Of a stretch of 64,000 nucleotides of DNA, positions 8,725 through 15,231 are shown piece by piece; position 1 is the stretch's first letter, and each line of letters opens with the position of its first letter. Source of the stretch: Bryobacteraceae bacterium (GTDB lineage Bacteria; Acidobacteriota; Terriglobia; Bryobacterales; Bryobacteraceae); contig JAICJH010000030.1 in assembly GCA_025928545.1 (NCBI GenBank), positions 1-64,000 of the forward strand, given 5' to 3'. A program made the translations under genes and the position numbers. The notes under the pieces are model-generated. The model was given only the letters and a program-made list of their open reading frames with translations, was not told the DNA's origin and made no database searches.

Positions 8725-10176
8725 CTACGGGGTTGCGGCGTTTGCTTTTTCACCCGGGGTCCCGTCGCCGGGCTTCGGGGATTTGTCGCCAATCAGGCGC
8801 ACCTTCGCGAACAGCTCCTGCATCGGCATGCCGGAAAGCGTCTCGAAGAGAGCCGGTATCTGCGCGGCGATCTTCGTCATGTCGCCGGTCACCTGATGCA
8901 TACCGGACGCCTCGTTATTGCCCGTGGATACGATCGTGATCTTATCCACGTTCGCCAGCGGCGACGCCAGCGCCCTCACGACTTCCGGCATCATCGAAAT
9001 CAACTTGTCCGCAATAGCCGCCTGGTTGTACTCCTGGTATGCCGCGGCCTTCACGTTCATCGCCTGTGCTTCGGCTTCACCCTTCTTGAGGATGATTTCA
9101 GCTTCCGCCTCGCCCTGCGCACGGATCGCCGCGGCTGAGCCTTCGGCTTCCATCATGCGTCGCTGACGCTCGGCGCCCGCCATGGTTTCGATGCGTTTGC
9201 GTTCGAACTCGGCCGCTTTGGCAACAGTCGCCGTCAGTTCACGGTCGCGGCGCAGAATTTCCGCGTCCTGCACTTTCACTTCGTGCTCTTTTTCCACCTG
9301 GCGAACCGTTACTTCTTCGGCGCGCACCTGTTGCAGCATGATGTTGGTCTGGATCTCGTAAGACTTATCGGCCTGCGCCTGTTGCTTCTTCACCATCTCC
9401 AGGTATTCGGCCTTCTTGACTTCCAGATCCCGCTGCGCTTCCGACTGCTTCGCCTGCGAGAGCGTCTCCGCTAGCACGCGTTCCTGATCCGCCTGAGCCT
9501 TCGCTACAGCGGCTTCCCGTGACGCCACCGCGCGCCGGATGGCCGTATCGCGATCCGCTTCGGCCGCCGCCACATCGGCATCGCGCTTGATGCGCGCCAC
9601 ATCCGGACGCCCCATGTTGCTGATGTATTCGTTCTTGTCCCGAACTTCCTTGATCGTGAACGAAATGACGTCCAGCCCCATCTTGTTGAGATCGTCGGCG
9701 CACGTGGACCGCATGCGCTCCCCCACCATCTCCGGCTGCTTCACGATTTCTTCCACCGTGAGCTGGCCGATAATGCCGCGCAGATGGCCTTCCATCACCA
9801 GCCGGATCAGCCCTTCGCGCTCCGCCGGCGACTTCGTCAGAAACTGCTCGGCCGCCGTCAGAATACTTTCCGGATCCGACTTCACTTTGATCTGCGCAAC
9901 CGCTTCCACCGTGACCGCCACGCCCTGCCTCGTATAGAGATCCTGCGTCGGCGCCACGTCGAACGACATCAGTTCCAGCGAAAGCCCCCGGCAAAGTTCC
10001 ACCATCGGCAACACGACGGTGCCGCCACCCTTGATCACGCGCGGAACGCCGCGAAATCCATAGACAATCAAAGCCTCGTTCGGCCCGGCCTTCCTGTAAA
10101 GTCTGGCGGACATCACAATGATGAACACCAGCGCCAGAATCGCTACCCCGGCAATAATCAAAACTCGTTGGTCCAT
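8725..10176 (-). CDS. Flotillin/SPFH-domain membrane scaffold protein
   Basis: A 483-residue flotillin (FloT/YuaG type) that organises membrane microdomains and fluidity. An N-terminal membrane helix (VLIIAGVAILALVFIIVMSA) is followed by an SPFH/PHB domain (PNEALIVYGFRGVPRVIKGG ... LRGIIGQLTVEEI), then a long Ala/Glu-rich coiled coil with EAEAEI and EAEAQA repeats, and a Gly/Pro-rich tail. The ATG at 10176 is chosen over an in-frame upstream Met because GAGGAG precedes it. It sits 19 bp after nfeD, matching the nfeD-flotillin pairing known in Bacillus (yuaF-floT). Confidence 0.93.
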   Translation of the reverse strand: MDQRVLIIAGVAILALVFIIVMSARLYRKAGPNEALIVYGFRGVPRVIKGGGTVVLPMVELCRGLSLELMSFDVAPTQDLYTRQGVAVTVEAVAQIKVKSDPESILTAAEQFLTKSPAEREGLIRLVMEGHLRGIIGQLTVEEIVKQPEMVGERMRSTCADDLNKMGLDVISFTIKEVRDKNEYISNMGRPDVARIKRDADVAAAEADRDTAIRRAVASREAAVAKAQADQERVLAETLSQAKQSEAQRDLEVKKAEYLEMVKKQQAQADKSYEIQTNIMLQQVRAEEVTVRQVEKEHEVKVQDAEILRRDRELTATVAKAAEFERKRIETMAGAERQRRMMEAEGSAAAIRAQGEAEAEIILKKGEAEAQAMNVKAAAYQEYNQAAIADKLISMMPEVVRALASPLANVDKITIVSTGNNEASGMHQVTGDMTKIAAQIPALFETLSGMPMQELFAKVRLIGDKSPKPGDGTPGEKANAATP

Positions 10177-10195
10177 ATACTCGATTTCTCCTCGT

Positions 10196-10762
10196 TTACT
10201 TCTGTTCTTCCTGTCCGCCGAACGGGTCTTCCCAGCGGCGAACGTACGCAATCCCTTTTTCGTACCGCGTCACAATCACTTCCGCGCCTTTCTGAATGGC
10301 CAGACCGTCTTCGGCCCGTGCGCCGGACGCGCGGCGCGAGCCCTCCTGCGAATACGTCAGTTCCCCGGTGCCGCCGTCGCGAATCGGCAGCGTGATGCGG
10401 CCCAGCACGCCGATCATCCGGTAATCGGCCGGATCCAGCGCGTGATCGTACTTCATCAGCACCTTCGCCAGAAACCAGAACACGATCGACGCCGCACCGA
10501 CGCCGCTGACCGTGGCCACTCCCAGCGCCGCCACAAACCACACGCCATATACGTGCTGGAGCAGGTACCCCGTGGCACCGAACCACGCCAGAAACGCGGC
10601 AATCGTGCCGATGTTCATCCATGGCAGATGCGTGCCGTGACCGCCGCCGTGATGCAGATGCAGGTGCGGCAGATGGAGATGGCGGTTACCCGCGAACAAC
10701 GCCAGCGCGCTCATCACGAAACCGACAATCAGACAAATGAGATAGAAATCGGACCAGTTCAC
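10196..10762 (-). CDS. NfeD-family membrane protein with His-rich loop
   Basis: A 188-residue NfeD-type partner of flotillin. The first hydrophobic helix (about residues 5-24) is followed by a loop rich in histidine (HLHLPHLHLHHGGGHGTH, about 28-45). Two more helices follow (about 50-95), then a C-terminal OB-fold (IGVLGRITLPIRDGGTGEL ... KGAEVIVTRYEKGIAYVRRWED). The His cluster is unusual for NfeD proteins and could bind metal. The start overlaps the regulator stop by 4 bp, so the two are probably translationally coupled. Confidence 0.85.
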   Translation of the reverse strand: MNWSDFYLICLIVGFVMSALALFAGNRHLHLPHLHLHHGGGHGTHLPWMNIGTIAAFLAWFGATGYLLQHVYGVWFVAALGVATVSGVGAASIVFWFLAKVLMKYDHALDPADYRMIGVLGRITLPIRDGGTGELTYSQEGSRRASGARAEDGLAIQKGAEVIVTRYEKGIAYVRRWEDPFGGQEEQK

Positions 10763-11274
10763 GAACGTTTCCTCTTTGAATCGCCGCCGCCCGGCGTCTG
10801 CCAGGCGGTCGACGGCTTGAGAACTTCCATCAGGCGCTCAGCCATCCCCGGGTTTTCCAGGATCTCTCCCAGCAGCACCAGGCATTTCCGCGAATCGGAA
10901 TGGCGCGCCACCGTTAACAATGCGTGATGCAGTTCGTGGTCGCGCGAAAAGCGCTCCGCCCCCGCCACCAGCCAGAGATCCAGCTTGTCCTCCAGCGCGC
11001 CGATATCCGAGATCAGTTCATTCTGAAAACCCTCCGGATCGTCCACTAGATATCCGGGATGCACCTTGAAAAACCGCGCCAGCAACATCCGCGTGGAATT
11101 CGTCAGATGCGGCCGCGCGCCCGATTCAATCTGCGAAAGATAACTCTGCGAGATCGGCTTCCCCAGTTCCTTCTGGACGAGCCGCGACACTTCAAGCTGG
11201 CTGATGTCGCGATCCAAACCGCGCAGCGTGCCTTCGACTTCCCGCAGGTACCGCATTTTTTCGCCAAGCGTCAT
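10759..11274 (-). CDS. XRE-family transcriptional regulator of the membrane-stress operon
   Basis: A 171-residue protein with an N-terminal helix-turn-helix of the Cro/XRE type (about residues 26-62: SRLVQKELGKPISQSYLSQIESG ... LLARFFKV) and a helical C-terminal domain of unknown role. It is the first gene of the operon continuing into nfeD, flotillin, pspA and the PH-like gene. Directly upstream lie a consensus promoter and two copies of ATATTGCAAT spaced 21 bp apart, so autoregulation is likely. The predicted transcript start is only about 10 nt from the ATG and no Shine-Dalgarno is visible, so translation may be near-leaderless. Confidence 0.85.
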   Translation of the reverse strand: MTLGEKMRYLREVEGTLRGLDRDISQLEVSRLVQKELGKPISQSYLSQIESGARPHLTNSTRMLLARFFKVHPGYLVDDPEGFQNELISDIGALEDKLDLWLVAGAERFSRDHELHHALLTVARHSDSRKCLVLLGEILENPGMAERLMEVLKPSTAWQTPGGGDSKRKRS

Positions 11275-11320
11275 ATTGCAATCTGCGATTAATATATTGC
11301 AATATGTTATTTCGTGTCAA
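11273..11320 (-). promoter_or_regulatory. Stress-operon promoter with palindromic operator
   Basis: On the minus strand, TTGACA (11320-11315) is a perfect -35 box, and TATATT (11296-11291) follows after 18 bp as -10. The perfect palindrome ATATTGCAATAT (11294-11305) sits in the spacer and overlaps the -10. A second ATATTGCAAT (11273-11282) covers the start codon, 21 bp away, on the same helix face. The layout is what a repressing XRE dimer pair would use; binding is inferred. Confidence 0.7.
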
Positions 11321-11323
11321 GAG
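11315..11323. repeat. 9-bp target-site duplication, left copy
   Basis: TGTCAAGAG lies immediately outside the left end GGCTTTGCC and recurs immediately outside the right end at 14766-14774. The right copy also precedes a diverged extra end, so part of the match could be older homology. Confidence 0.65.
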
Positions 11324-11381
11324 GGCTTTGCCTAAAAAGTGTGTTTTGCCCGTAAAGTATTGATTCTGCCCAGAAAATAGG
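11324..11381 (+). repeat. Left terminal inverted repeat with iterated subsites
   Basis: It contains three related units spaced 18 to 20 bp apart around TGCC followed by an A-run (TGCC at 11329, 11347 and 11367). These look like multiple transposase binding sites. The inner unit TTCTGCCCAGAAAATAGG is repeated inverted and identical at 14697-14714. Confidence 0.75.
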
Positions 11382-11449
11382 GACTGCATACAACGTGATA
11401 TTGGCGCTCAGTGACTGCGAGGTGCGGTAGCGGTCAGAGGTAGTGTTGG

Positions 11450-11713
11450 TTAGGGGCGGATCGACGGAGCGGCTGGAGGGACGGGGCGTAAGCGAATCAA
11501 TGCCGCTATCATTGCCCCTTGGGCGAGCACGAATACAAACGCAGGAAACCACAATTCCGGTTTAGCTTCCGGCATTACCCATCGCCCGTCCCAGAGACCT
11601 ACATCACAACAGCCGGATATGGCCGTCTCGCCAATTGCGGCGTCAAGCATCAGGCAGCACACGAGCACAATCCAAATCACAAGCCTGATGATATTGCGGC
11701 GCCCAGACTGCAT
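11450..11713 (-). CDS. Possible small two-helix membrane protein in transposon
   Basis: An 87-residue frame with two hydrophobic stretches, IIRLVIWIVLVCCLMLDAAI and FPAFVFVLAQGAMIAALI, separated by about 25 polar residues. AGGAT lies about 10 bp before the ATG. The stop falls well inside the element. No family is recognised, and the frame may be fortuitous. Confidence 0.35.
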   Translation of the reverse strand: MQSGRRNIIRLVIWIVLVCCLMLDAAIGETAISGCCDVGLWDGRWVMPEAKPELWFPAFVFVLAQGAMIAALIRLRPVPPAAPSIRP

Positions 11714-11732
11714 CTGGATGTAATCCTAGCGC

Positions 11733-11762
11733 AAAACGGCCCGGAGCAATCCGGGCCGTTTT
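11733..11762. terminator. Bidirectional intrinsic terminator
   Basis: A 12-bp perfect stem AAAACGGCCCGG / CCGGGCCGTTTT with the 6-nt loop AGCAAT. A T-run ends the arm on either strand, so it can stop transcription both ways. It lies 35 bp past the stop of the 45-residue secreted-peptide frame. Confidence 0.75.
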
Positions 11763-11797
11763 CTTGTGCGCGATGGATGTTCTGATGGGTTCAGTTT

Positions 11798-11935
11798 TTA
11801 GTTCGGAAAATTGATCTGAAGTATTGCCCCGGTGGCGGGATCGATAGCAATCGAGCGTGAAGCCCTGGGGGCCGGGGCATGACACGCCCACGCGAGCAAA
11901 AGCAGGGAAAACAACATTGCAAGTTGCATCTTCAT
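11798..11935 (-). CDS. Possible 45-residue secreted or lipoprotein-like peptide
   Basis: The frame encodes 45 residues. A short basic-polar start, then AMLFSLLLLAWAC, form a plausible signal sequence ending in a Cys with a weak lipobox (AWAC). A polar tail with SIAIDPATGAILQINFPN follows. The intrinsic terminator at 11733-11762 lies just downstream in the same direction, which supports a real transcript. No strong Shine-Dalgarno is visible. Family unknown. Confidence 0.45.
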   Translation of the reverse strand: MKMQLAMLFSLLLLAWACHAPAPRASRSIAIDPATGAILQINFPN

Positions 11936-12068
11936 GGCCAGCAGTCTACCACGGCGGCTACGACCCGACAAAATTAGATGGGACCTAGGGCCTCAAATTG
12001 AAACTCGAAATTTGACCCTCGCTTCGGTAGAACCTGATTCACCATGCTTACAAAACGGGCCCATCCGT

Positions 12069-12209
12069 ATGGACCCCTGCACCTACTGCGGAACCATGAC
12101 AGAACTATACGTGGCGGCACGGGCCGTGTGCCTTCAGTGCTGCGAACTCATAGAGTCTGGAGTCGATACGAAGCTGTACGTGTTGGCGGCTTCAGCGTCG
12201 GGAAAATAG
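12069..12209 (+). CDS. Possible 46-residue zinc-knuckle protein
   Basis: A 46-residue frame starting MDPCTYC, with a second pair CLQCC about 17 residues later, as in minimal zinc ribbons. It sits inside the transposon, tail to tail with the P63C gene. The ATG at 12069 is used because the upstream open frame has no coding character. Nothing more than the paired cysteines supports it. Confidence 0.4.
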   Translation: MDPCTYCGTMTELYVAARAVCLQCCELIESGVDTKLYVLAASASGK

Positions 12210-12224
12210 GAAATTGTGGGCTGG

Positions 12225-13295
12225 TTATACCACGCTTTCCTCGGGAAACGGCAATAGCATCGTTTGGTTGTAGCGCGGTACGGCTTTATCTAGGGCGTTA
12301 ATGAAGCGATCCCATTCTCCGTCGCCGAACGTTCTCGCGAGGAATATTAGATTAGACAAATGACTCTGAAGTGCGGGATGCCCTACGTTATCTGTCAGTA
12401 GTTGCTGAAGTTTACCGCGCTTGCCAGTGGATTCGAAAATATCCTGCCGACGTTGCTGAAGTTCCTTTGTCAGGCCGGGTCCAATTCTGTCATACACGGT
12501 GTTAATCGTAATATGGGCTAAAACCATCGGGCGCTTTGAACTCTGTGGATCGTAGCGCAGTCCCTTCAACTTCAGCATCTCTTTGTAAAAATCGTCCGGG
12601 AACCGTTTGGCCCATTTGGCTAGCTCACGCCCGATGTACTGATCAAGGATTTTTTCAAGGGCGTCACGGTCTCGGACCTGTTGATAGCCCGTCGCTTCGT
12701 CGACCAGTGCAACAATGCCGACGCGAGCTAATCCGCGCATGAGAATGTCGCAGGCGTTGATGATGTGCTCGTACTTACGCGGCATCCGGACGCGAATATC
12801 ATTCCGTGCTGCCTTTGCGATAACGTCGTCTCGAAGTTTTAGATAAACCTCGCACACCATCGGCAGTAGTTCAGCGCTATACCCGAACCCGCGCCCCCCC
12901 TTTTGATTCCTGAAAAGCACAGGCGTCGTCGACTCACGCAACTCATCAGATATAAACGGTTTAAGTGCCTCTGCTTGCAAAAAAGGAGGCAATCCGTCGA
13001 CCAGCGCTGTGCTGCCTGTGCCTGCCTTTGCCTTCCGCGCTCTTCCAATTGCCGCGAGAAAACTCTCTTGAGTCAAAACCCTCTTTCTGTTCTCCAAAAC
13101 GGCGGCGCTTATAACCTTATTTCCGATTTTGAAATCACCAGAGTGGGTAGCTGACAAGACGCCAGAATTCCATTTGGAATCAGCGGCTTTTTTTCCTTGT
13201 TCGGAGAGGGCTTCGGGTGTCAGTTTAGCGGCCCTGGCTTTGCCGCCCAACGCGCCGCGCTCAGCAGAGGTCAACTTCTTCGTTTGATCTTCCAT
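12225..13295 (-). CDS. P63C-domain protein (transposon passenger)
   Basis: A 356-residue soluble protein. The N-terminus carries the basic, Ala-rich motif LTSAERGALGGKARAAKLT, which is common on phage and plasmid proteins and probably binds nucleic acid. The C-terminal half matches the P63C domain (ATGYQQVRDRDALEKILDQYI ... ELAKWAKRFPDDFYKEM). P63C proteins occur in phages and mobile elements and have no established function. It is transcribed divergently from the transposase across an 89-bp region packed with inverted repeats, so it may be the element's own regulator or an accessory transposition factor. That role is inference. Confidence 0.8.
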   Translation of the reverse strand: MEDQTKKLTSAERGALGGKARAAKLTPEALSEQGKKAADSKWNSGVLSATHSGDFKIGNKVISAAVLENRKRVLTQESFLAAIGRARKAKAGTGSTALVDGLPPFLQAEALKPFISDELRESTTPVLFRNQKGGRGFGYSAELLPMVCEVYLKLRDDVIAKAARNDIRVRMPRKYEHIINACDILMRGLARVGIVALVDEATGYQQVRDRDALEKILDQYIGRELAKWAKRFPDDFYKEMLKLKGLRYDPQSSKRPMVLAHITINTVYDRIGPGLTKELQQRRQDIFESTGKRGKLQQLLTDNVGHPALQSHLSNLIFLARTFGDGEWDRFINALDKAVPRYNQTMLLPFPEESVV

Positions 13296-13311
13296 GCTGC
13301 TAGCCTATCAC

Positions 13312-13378
13312 AAATACAATATGCGTAGCAACTTTATTTGCTACGCATATTGTATTTACCTGCTACGCATAGTAATAT
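13312..13378. promoter_or_regulatory. Divergent operator: 20-bp perfect inverted repeat plus third site
   Basis: AAATACAATATGCGTAGCAA (13312-13331) and its exact reverse complement (13338-13357) are separated by CTTTAT. A third TGCTACGCATA occurs at 13361-13371. Rightward, TTGTAT (13350-13355), 17 bp, then TAATAT (13373-13378) form a promoter whose spacer holds the third site. Control of both the P63C gene and the transposase is inferred. Confidence 0.75.
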
Positions 13379-13384
13379 AAACCC

Positions 13385-13576
13385 ATGAGCAACAAAAAAG
13401 CCCCTGCCACCGCGCTAACGGTAACCGGGGCTATGCTCACCACGACCGAAGCCGCGAGAACACTAGACACGTTCATTATCGCGCTTCTGGTTGTGGATCT
13501 CAAGGAGATCGACAGCTATGGAAAACGGACGCGAACAACGTGGATTGATGATTGCCGCCACCACACGGCTCTCTAA
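13385..13576 (+). CDS. Possible 63-residue leader frame overlapping the transposase start
   Basis: It starts 7 bp after the rightward -10 and overlaps the first 59 bp of the transposase gene in another frame. It has no Shine-Dalgarno and no recognisable domain, apart from a short hydrophobic run (FIIALLVV). Translation here could couple to or limit transposase synthesis, as overlapping leader frames do in many insertion sequences, but there is no direct evidence that it is expressed. Confidence 0.3.
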   Translation: MSNKKAPATALTVTGAMLTTTEAARTLDTFIIALLVVDLKEIDSYGKRTRTTWIDDCRHHTAL

Positions 13577-14750
13577 AAAGGGACAGGTATGGACCGTTCC
13601 CTCGCAGACAACCGGCGGCAAGAAATACACCGTTGAGTTCGGCGGCGGCGGAACGCCGAAATGCTCCTGCCCTGATTACGAAGCCCACCAGGACCGCTGC
13701 AAGCATATCTACGCGGTCGAATTCACCATCAAGCGTGAGAAGAACGCGGACGGCACCACGACCGAAACGCGCACGGTAAAGGTCACGTACGGGCAGGACT
13801 GGACCGCGTACAACGCAGCCCAGGTAAACGAGAAGGCCCGCGTGGAAGAGTTACTTCGGGCGCTCTGCGAAGGCATCCAGCAGCCCGCACAGACACGTGG
13901 CCGTCCGCGCCTTGCGCTGTCAGAAGCAACATTCAGCCTGGTGATGAAAGTCTATAGCGGCATGTCCGCGCGTCGCGCTTCTACTGATATCCGCCGATGC
14001 CAGGAGAACGGCCACATTGCGCACGCACCGCATTACAACAGCGTGTGCGGCTATCTGGAGCGGCCCGACCTCACGCCGATCCTGAAGGCGCTGGTGGAAG
14101 AATCTGCCGCGCCCCTGAAGGCAATTGAAAGGGACTTCGCGGTAGATAGTTCTGGGTTCTCCACCTGCAACTTCATTCGCTGGTTCGATGAGAAGTACGG
14201 CAAGAAGCGCAGTGGGCGCGTGTGGCTCAAGGCCCACGTCATGACCGGCGTCAAAACCAACATCATCAGCAGCGTCTCAATTTCCGAAGGCGATTGCAAC
14301 GACGCGCCGTACTTCCCCAAGCTTGTGCGCAAGACAGCGGAGCGGTTCAACGTGTCGGAGATCAGCGCGGACAAGGCGTATCTGTCGAACATGAACCTTG
14401 GAGTCGTGGAGAATGTCCACGCTACGGCCTACATTCCGTTCAAGTCGAACAACACCGGGAAGGGGTCGGAACAGTGGACGAAGATGTGGGCGTTCTATCA
14501 GTTCAAGCGGGAAGAATTCATGGACCACTATCACAAACGGTCGAACGTCGAGAGCACGTTCAGCATGATTAAGCGCAAGTTCGGCGCTTCGGTTCGCTCA
14601 AAGAAGCCAGTTGCTCAGACCAATGAAATCCTCTGCAAAGTTGTCTGCCACAACCTGAGCGTTCTGGTTCACTCGATCTTTGAACTAGGTATCGAGCCTA
14701 TTTTCTGGGCAGAAAAAGCACCTGCACAAAAAGCCGATTCGATTTGGTGA
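13518..14750 (+). CDS. DDE transposase with N-terminal SWIM zinc finger
   Basis: A 410-residue transposase. Near the N-terminus is a SWIM-type zinc finger CSCPDYEAHQDRCKH (C49, C51, C61, H63; CxC-x9-CxH). A RGRPR hook follows, then an IS4/IS5-type RNase-H-fold catalytic domain with D210 (VDSSGFS), D285 (SADKAYLS) and E345 in HKRSNVESTFSMIKRKFG, the C-terminal signature of the fold. AAGGAG lies 10 bp before the ATG at 13518; an upstream in-frame start at 13491 lacks one. The last 54 bp lie within the right inverted repeat. SWIM fingers are best known from eukaryotic Mutator-like transposases and are uncommon on IS-type enzymes. Confidence 0.9.
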   Translation: MENGREQRGLMIAATTRLSKKGQVWTVPSQTTGGKKYTVEFGGGGTPKCSCPDYEAHQDRCKHIYAVEFTIKREKNADGTTTETRTVKVTYGQDWTAYNAAQVNEKARVEELLRALCEGIQQPAQTRGRPRLALSEATFSLVMKVYSGMSARRASTDIRRCQENGHIAHAPHYNSVCGYLERPDLTPILKALVEESAAPLKAIERDFAVDSSGFSTCNFIRWFDEKYGKKRSGRVWLKAHVMTGVKTNIISSVSISEGDCNDAPYFPKLVRKTAERFNVSEISADKAYLSNMNLGVVENVHATAYIPFKSNNTGKGSEQWTKMWAFYQFKREEFMDHYHKRSNVESTFSMIKRKFGASVRSKKPVAQTNEILCKVVCHNLSVLVHSIFELGIEPIFWAEKAPAQKADSIW

Positions 14751-14765
14751 TTTTTGGGCAAAGCC
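14697..14765 (-). repeat. Right terminal inverted repeat
   Basis: Reading inward from 14765 gives GGCTTTGCCCAAAAA, then after 36 bp the inner unit at 14714-14697, identical to the left inner unit. The inner-to-outer distance is 51 bp here against 40 bp on the left. The transposase stop codon lies inside. Confidence 0.75.
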
Positions 14766-14831
14766 TGTCAAGAGGTCTTTGCGCAAAAATCCATTCTTGG
14801 CCATAACTCGTTGATTCTGCTAGAAAAATAG
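14766..14831 (+). repeat. Right duplication plus diverged extra transposon end
   Basis: After TGTCAAGAG (14766-14774), the next 57 bp align without gaps to the left end of the element in the same orientation, with changes scattered along it; TTGATTCTGC near its 3' end is identical. This is a third, older end, so the site has hosted related elements before. Confidence 0.7.
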
Positions 14832-14937
14832 AGGAAGCCACAGTCAGGCGATCCTCCAAACCTGCTAGGCTTAGCCGCTCAGTTGGTAGTGCAAGCTGTA
14901 TCCAAAGCGCCGCCAAGAGCGTTTCCTCTGAAGGCTT

Positions 14938-15231
14938 CTACCGGACGGGATCGCCTGACGAATCGGGTCGTCCTGCTGTCCACCAGCGATCAGATAGAAA
15001 CTCTTGCGGGACGTCTTCGCCGAAGGGATCGACCCCGAGCTTTTGCATTGCTTCGAACCATTCATCTCTCAAGCTGGCAGGCAAGCGAGCGCCACACCAT
15101 GGACAGAATCGAATGCAGACGAAGGAGGAGCCCCCGTCTGATACTGGAAGGCCGTACTCCCGAAACTTCGCAATGTAGAGGATGCTCGTATCATCCGCGA
15201 GTCGTTCAGCCATCACCGGGCAGCAGTGCAT
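14938..15231 (-). CDS. Small zinc-knuckle protein (DUF6980-like)
   Basis: A 97-residue protein beginning MHCCPVM, with the central signature FREYGLPVSDGGSSFVCIRFCPWCGARLPASLRDEWF and a C-terminal DRWW. The CC and CPWC pairs can form one zinc site. The pattern corresponds to a widespread small family that I recall as DUF6980, with no known function. The Met at 15231 is preferred because MxCC is the usual opening; 15252 is an in-frame alternative. It stands alone between the transposon scar and the stress-protein gene. Confidence 0.65.
   Translation of the reverse strand: MHCCPVMAERLADDTSILYIAKFREYGLPVSDGGSSFVCIRFCPWCGARLPASLRDEWFEAMQKLGVDPFGEDVPQEFLSDRWWTAGRPDSSGDPVR

Larger units (their letters stand above)
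11324..14765 (+). mobile_element. 3.44-kb transposon with SWIM-DDE transposase and P63C passenger
   Basis: The ends are inverted: GGCTTTGCCTAAAAA at 11324 against GGCTTTGCCCAAAAA read inward from 14765 (14 of 15 match), plus an 18-bp perfect inner inverted repeat at 11364-11381 and 14697-14714. A 9-bp direct duplication flanks both sides. Inside are the transposase (13518-14750), the P63C gene (12225-13295) and two or three very small possible genes. The GGCTTTG start and 9-bp duplication resemble the IS903 group of the IS5 family; with 3.4 kb and a passenger it is larger than a simple IS. It landed directly upstream of the -35 box of the stress operon. Confidence 0.8.

Noticed and set aside
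13385..13576. Programmed frameshift joining the 63-residue frame to the transposase
   Set aside because: The AAAAAAG run (13392-13398) is near the start of the first frame, far from the overlap, and the transposase has its own AAGGAG and ATG.
14870..14895. GCTCAGTTGGTAG, looking like a tRNA D arm
   Set aside because: No acceptor stem, anticodon stem or GGTTC T-loop follows within 90 bp on either strand.
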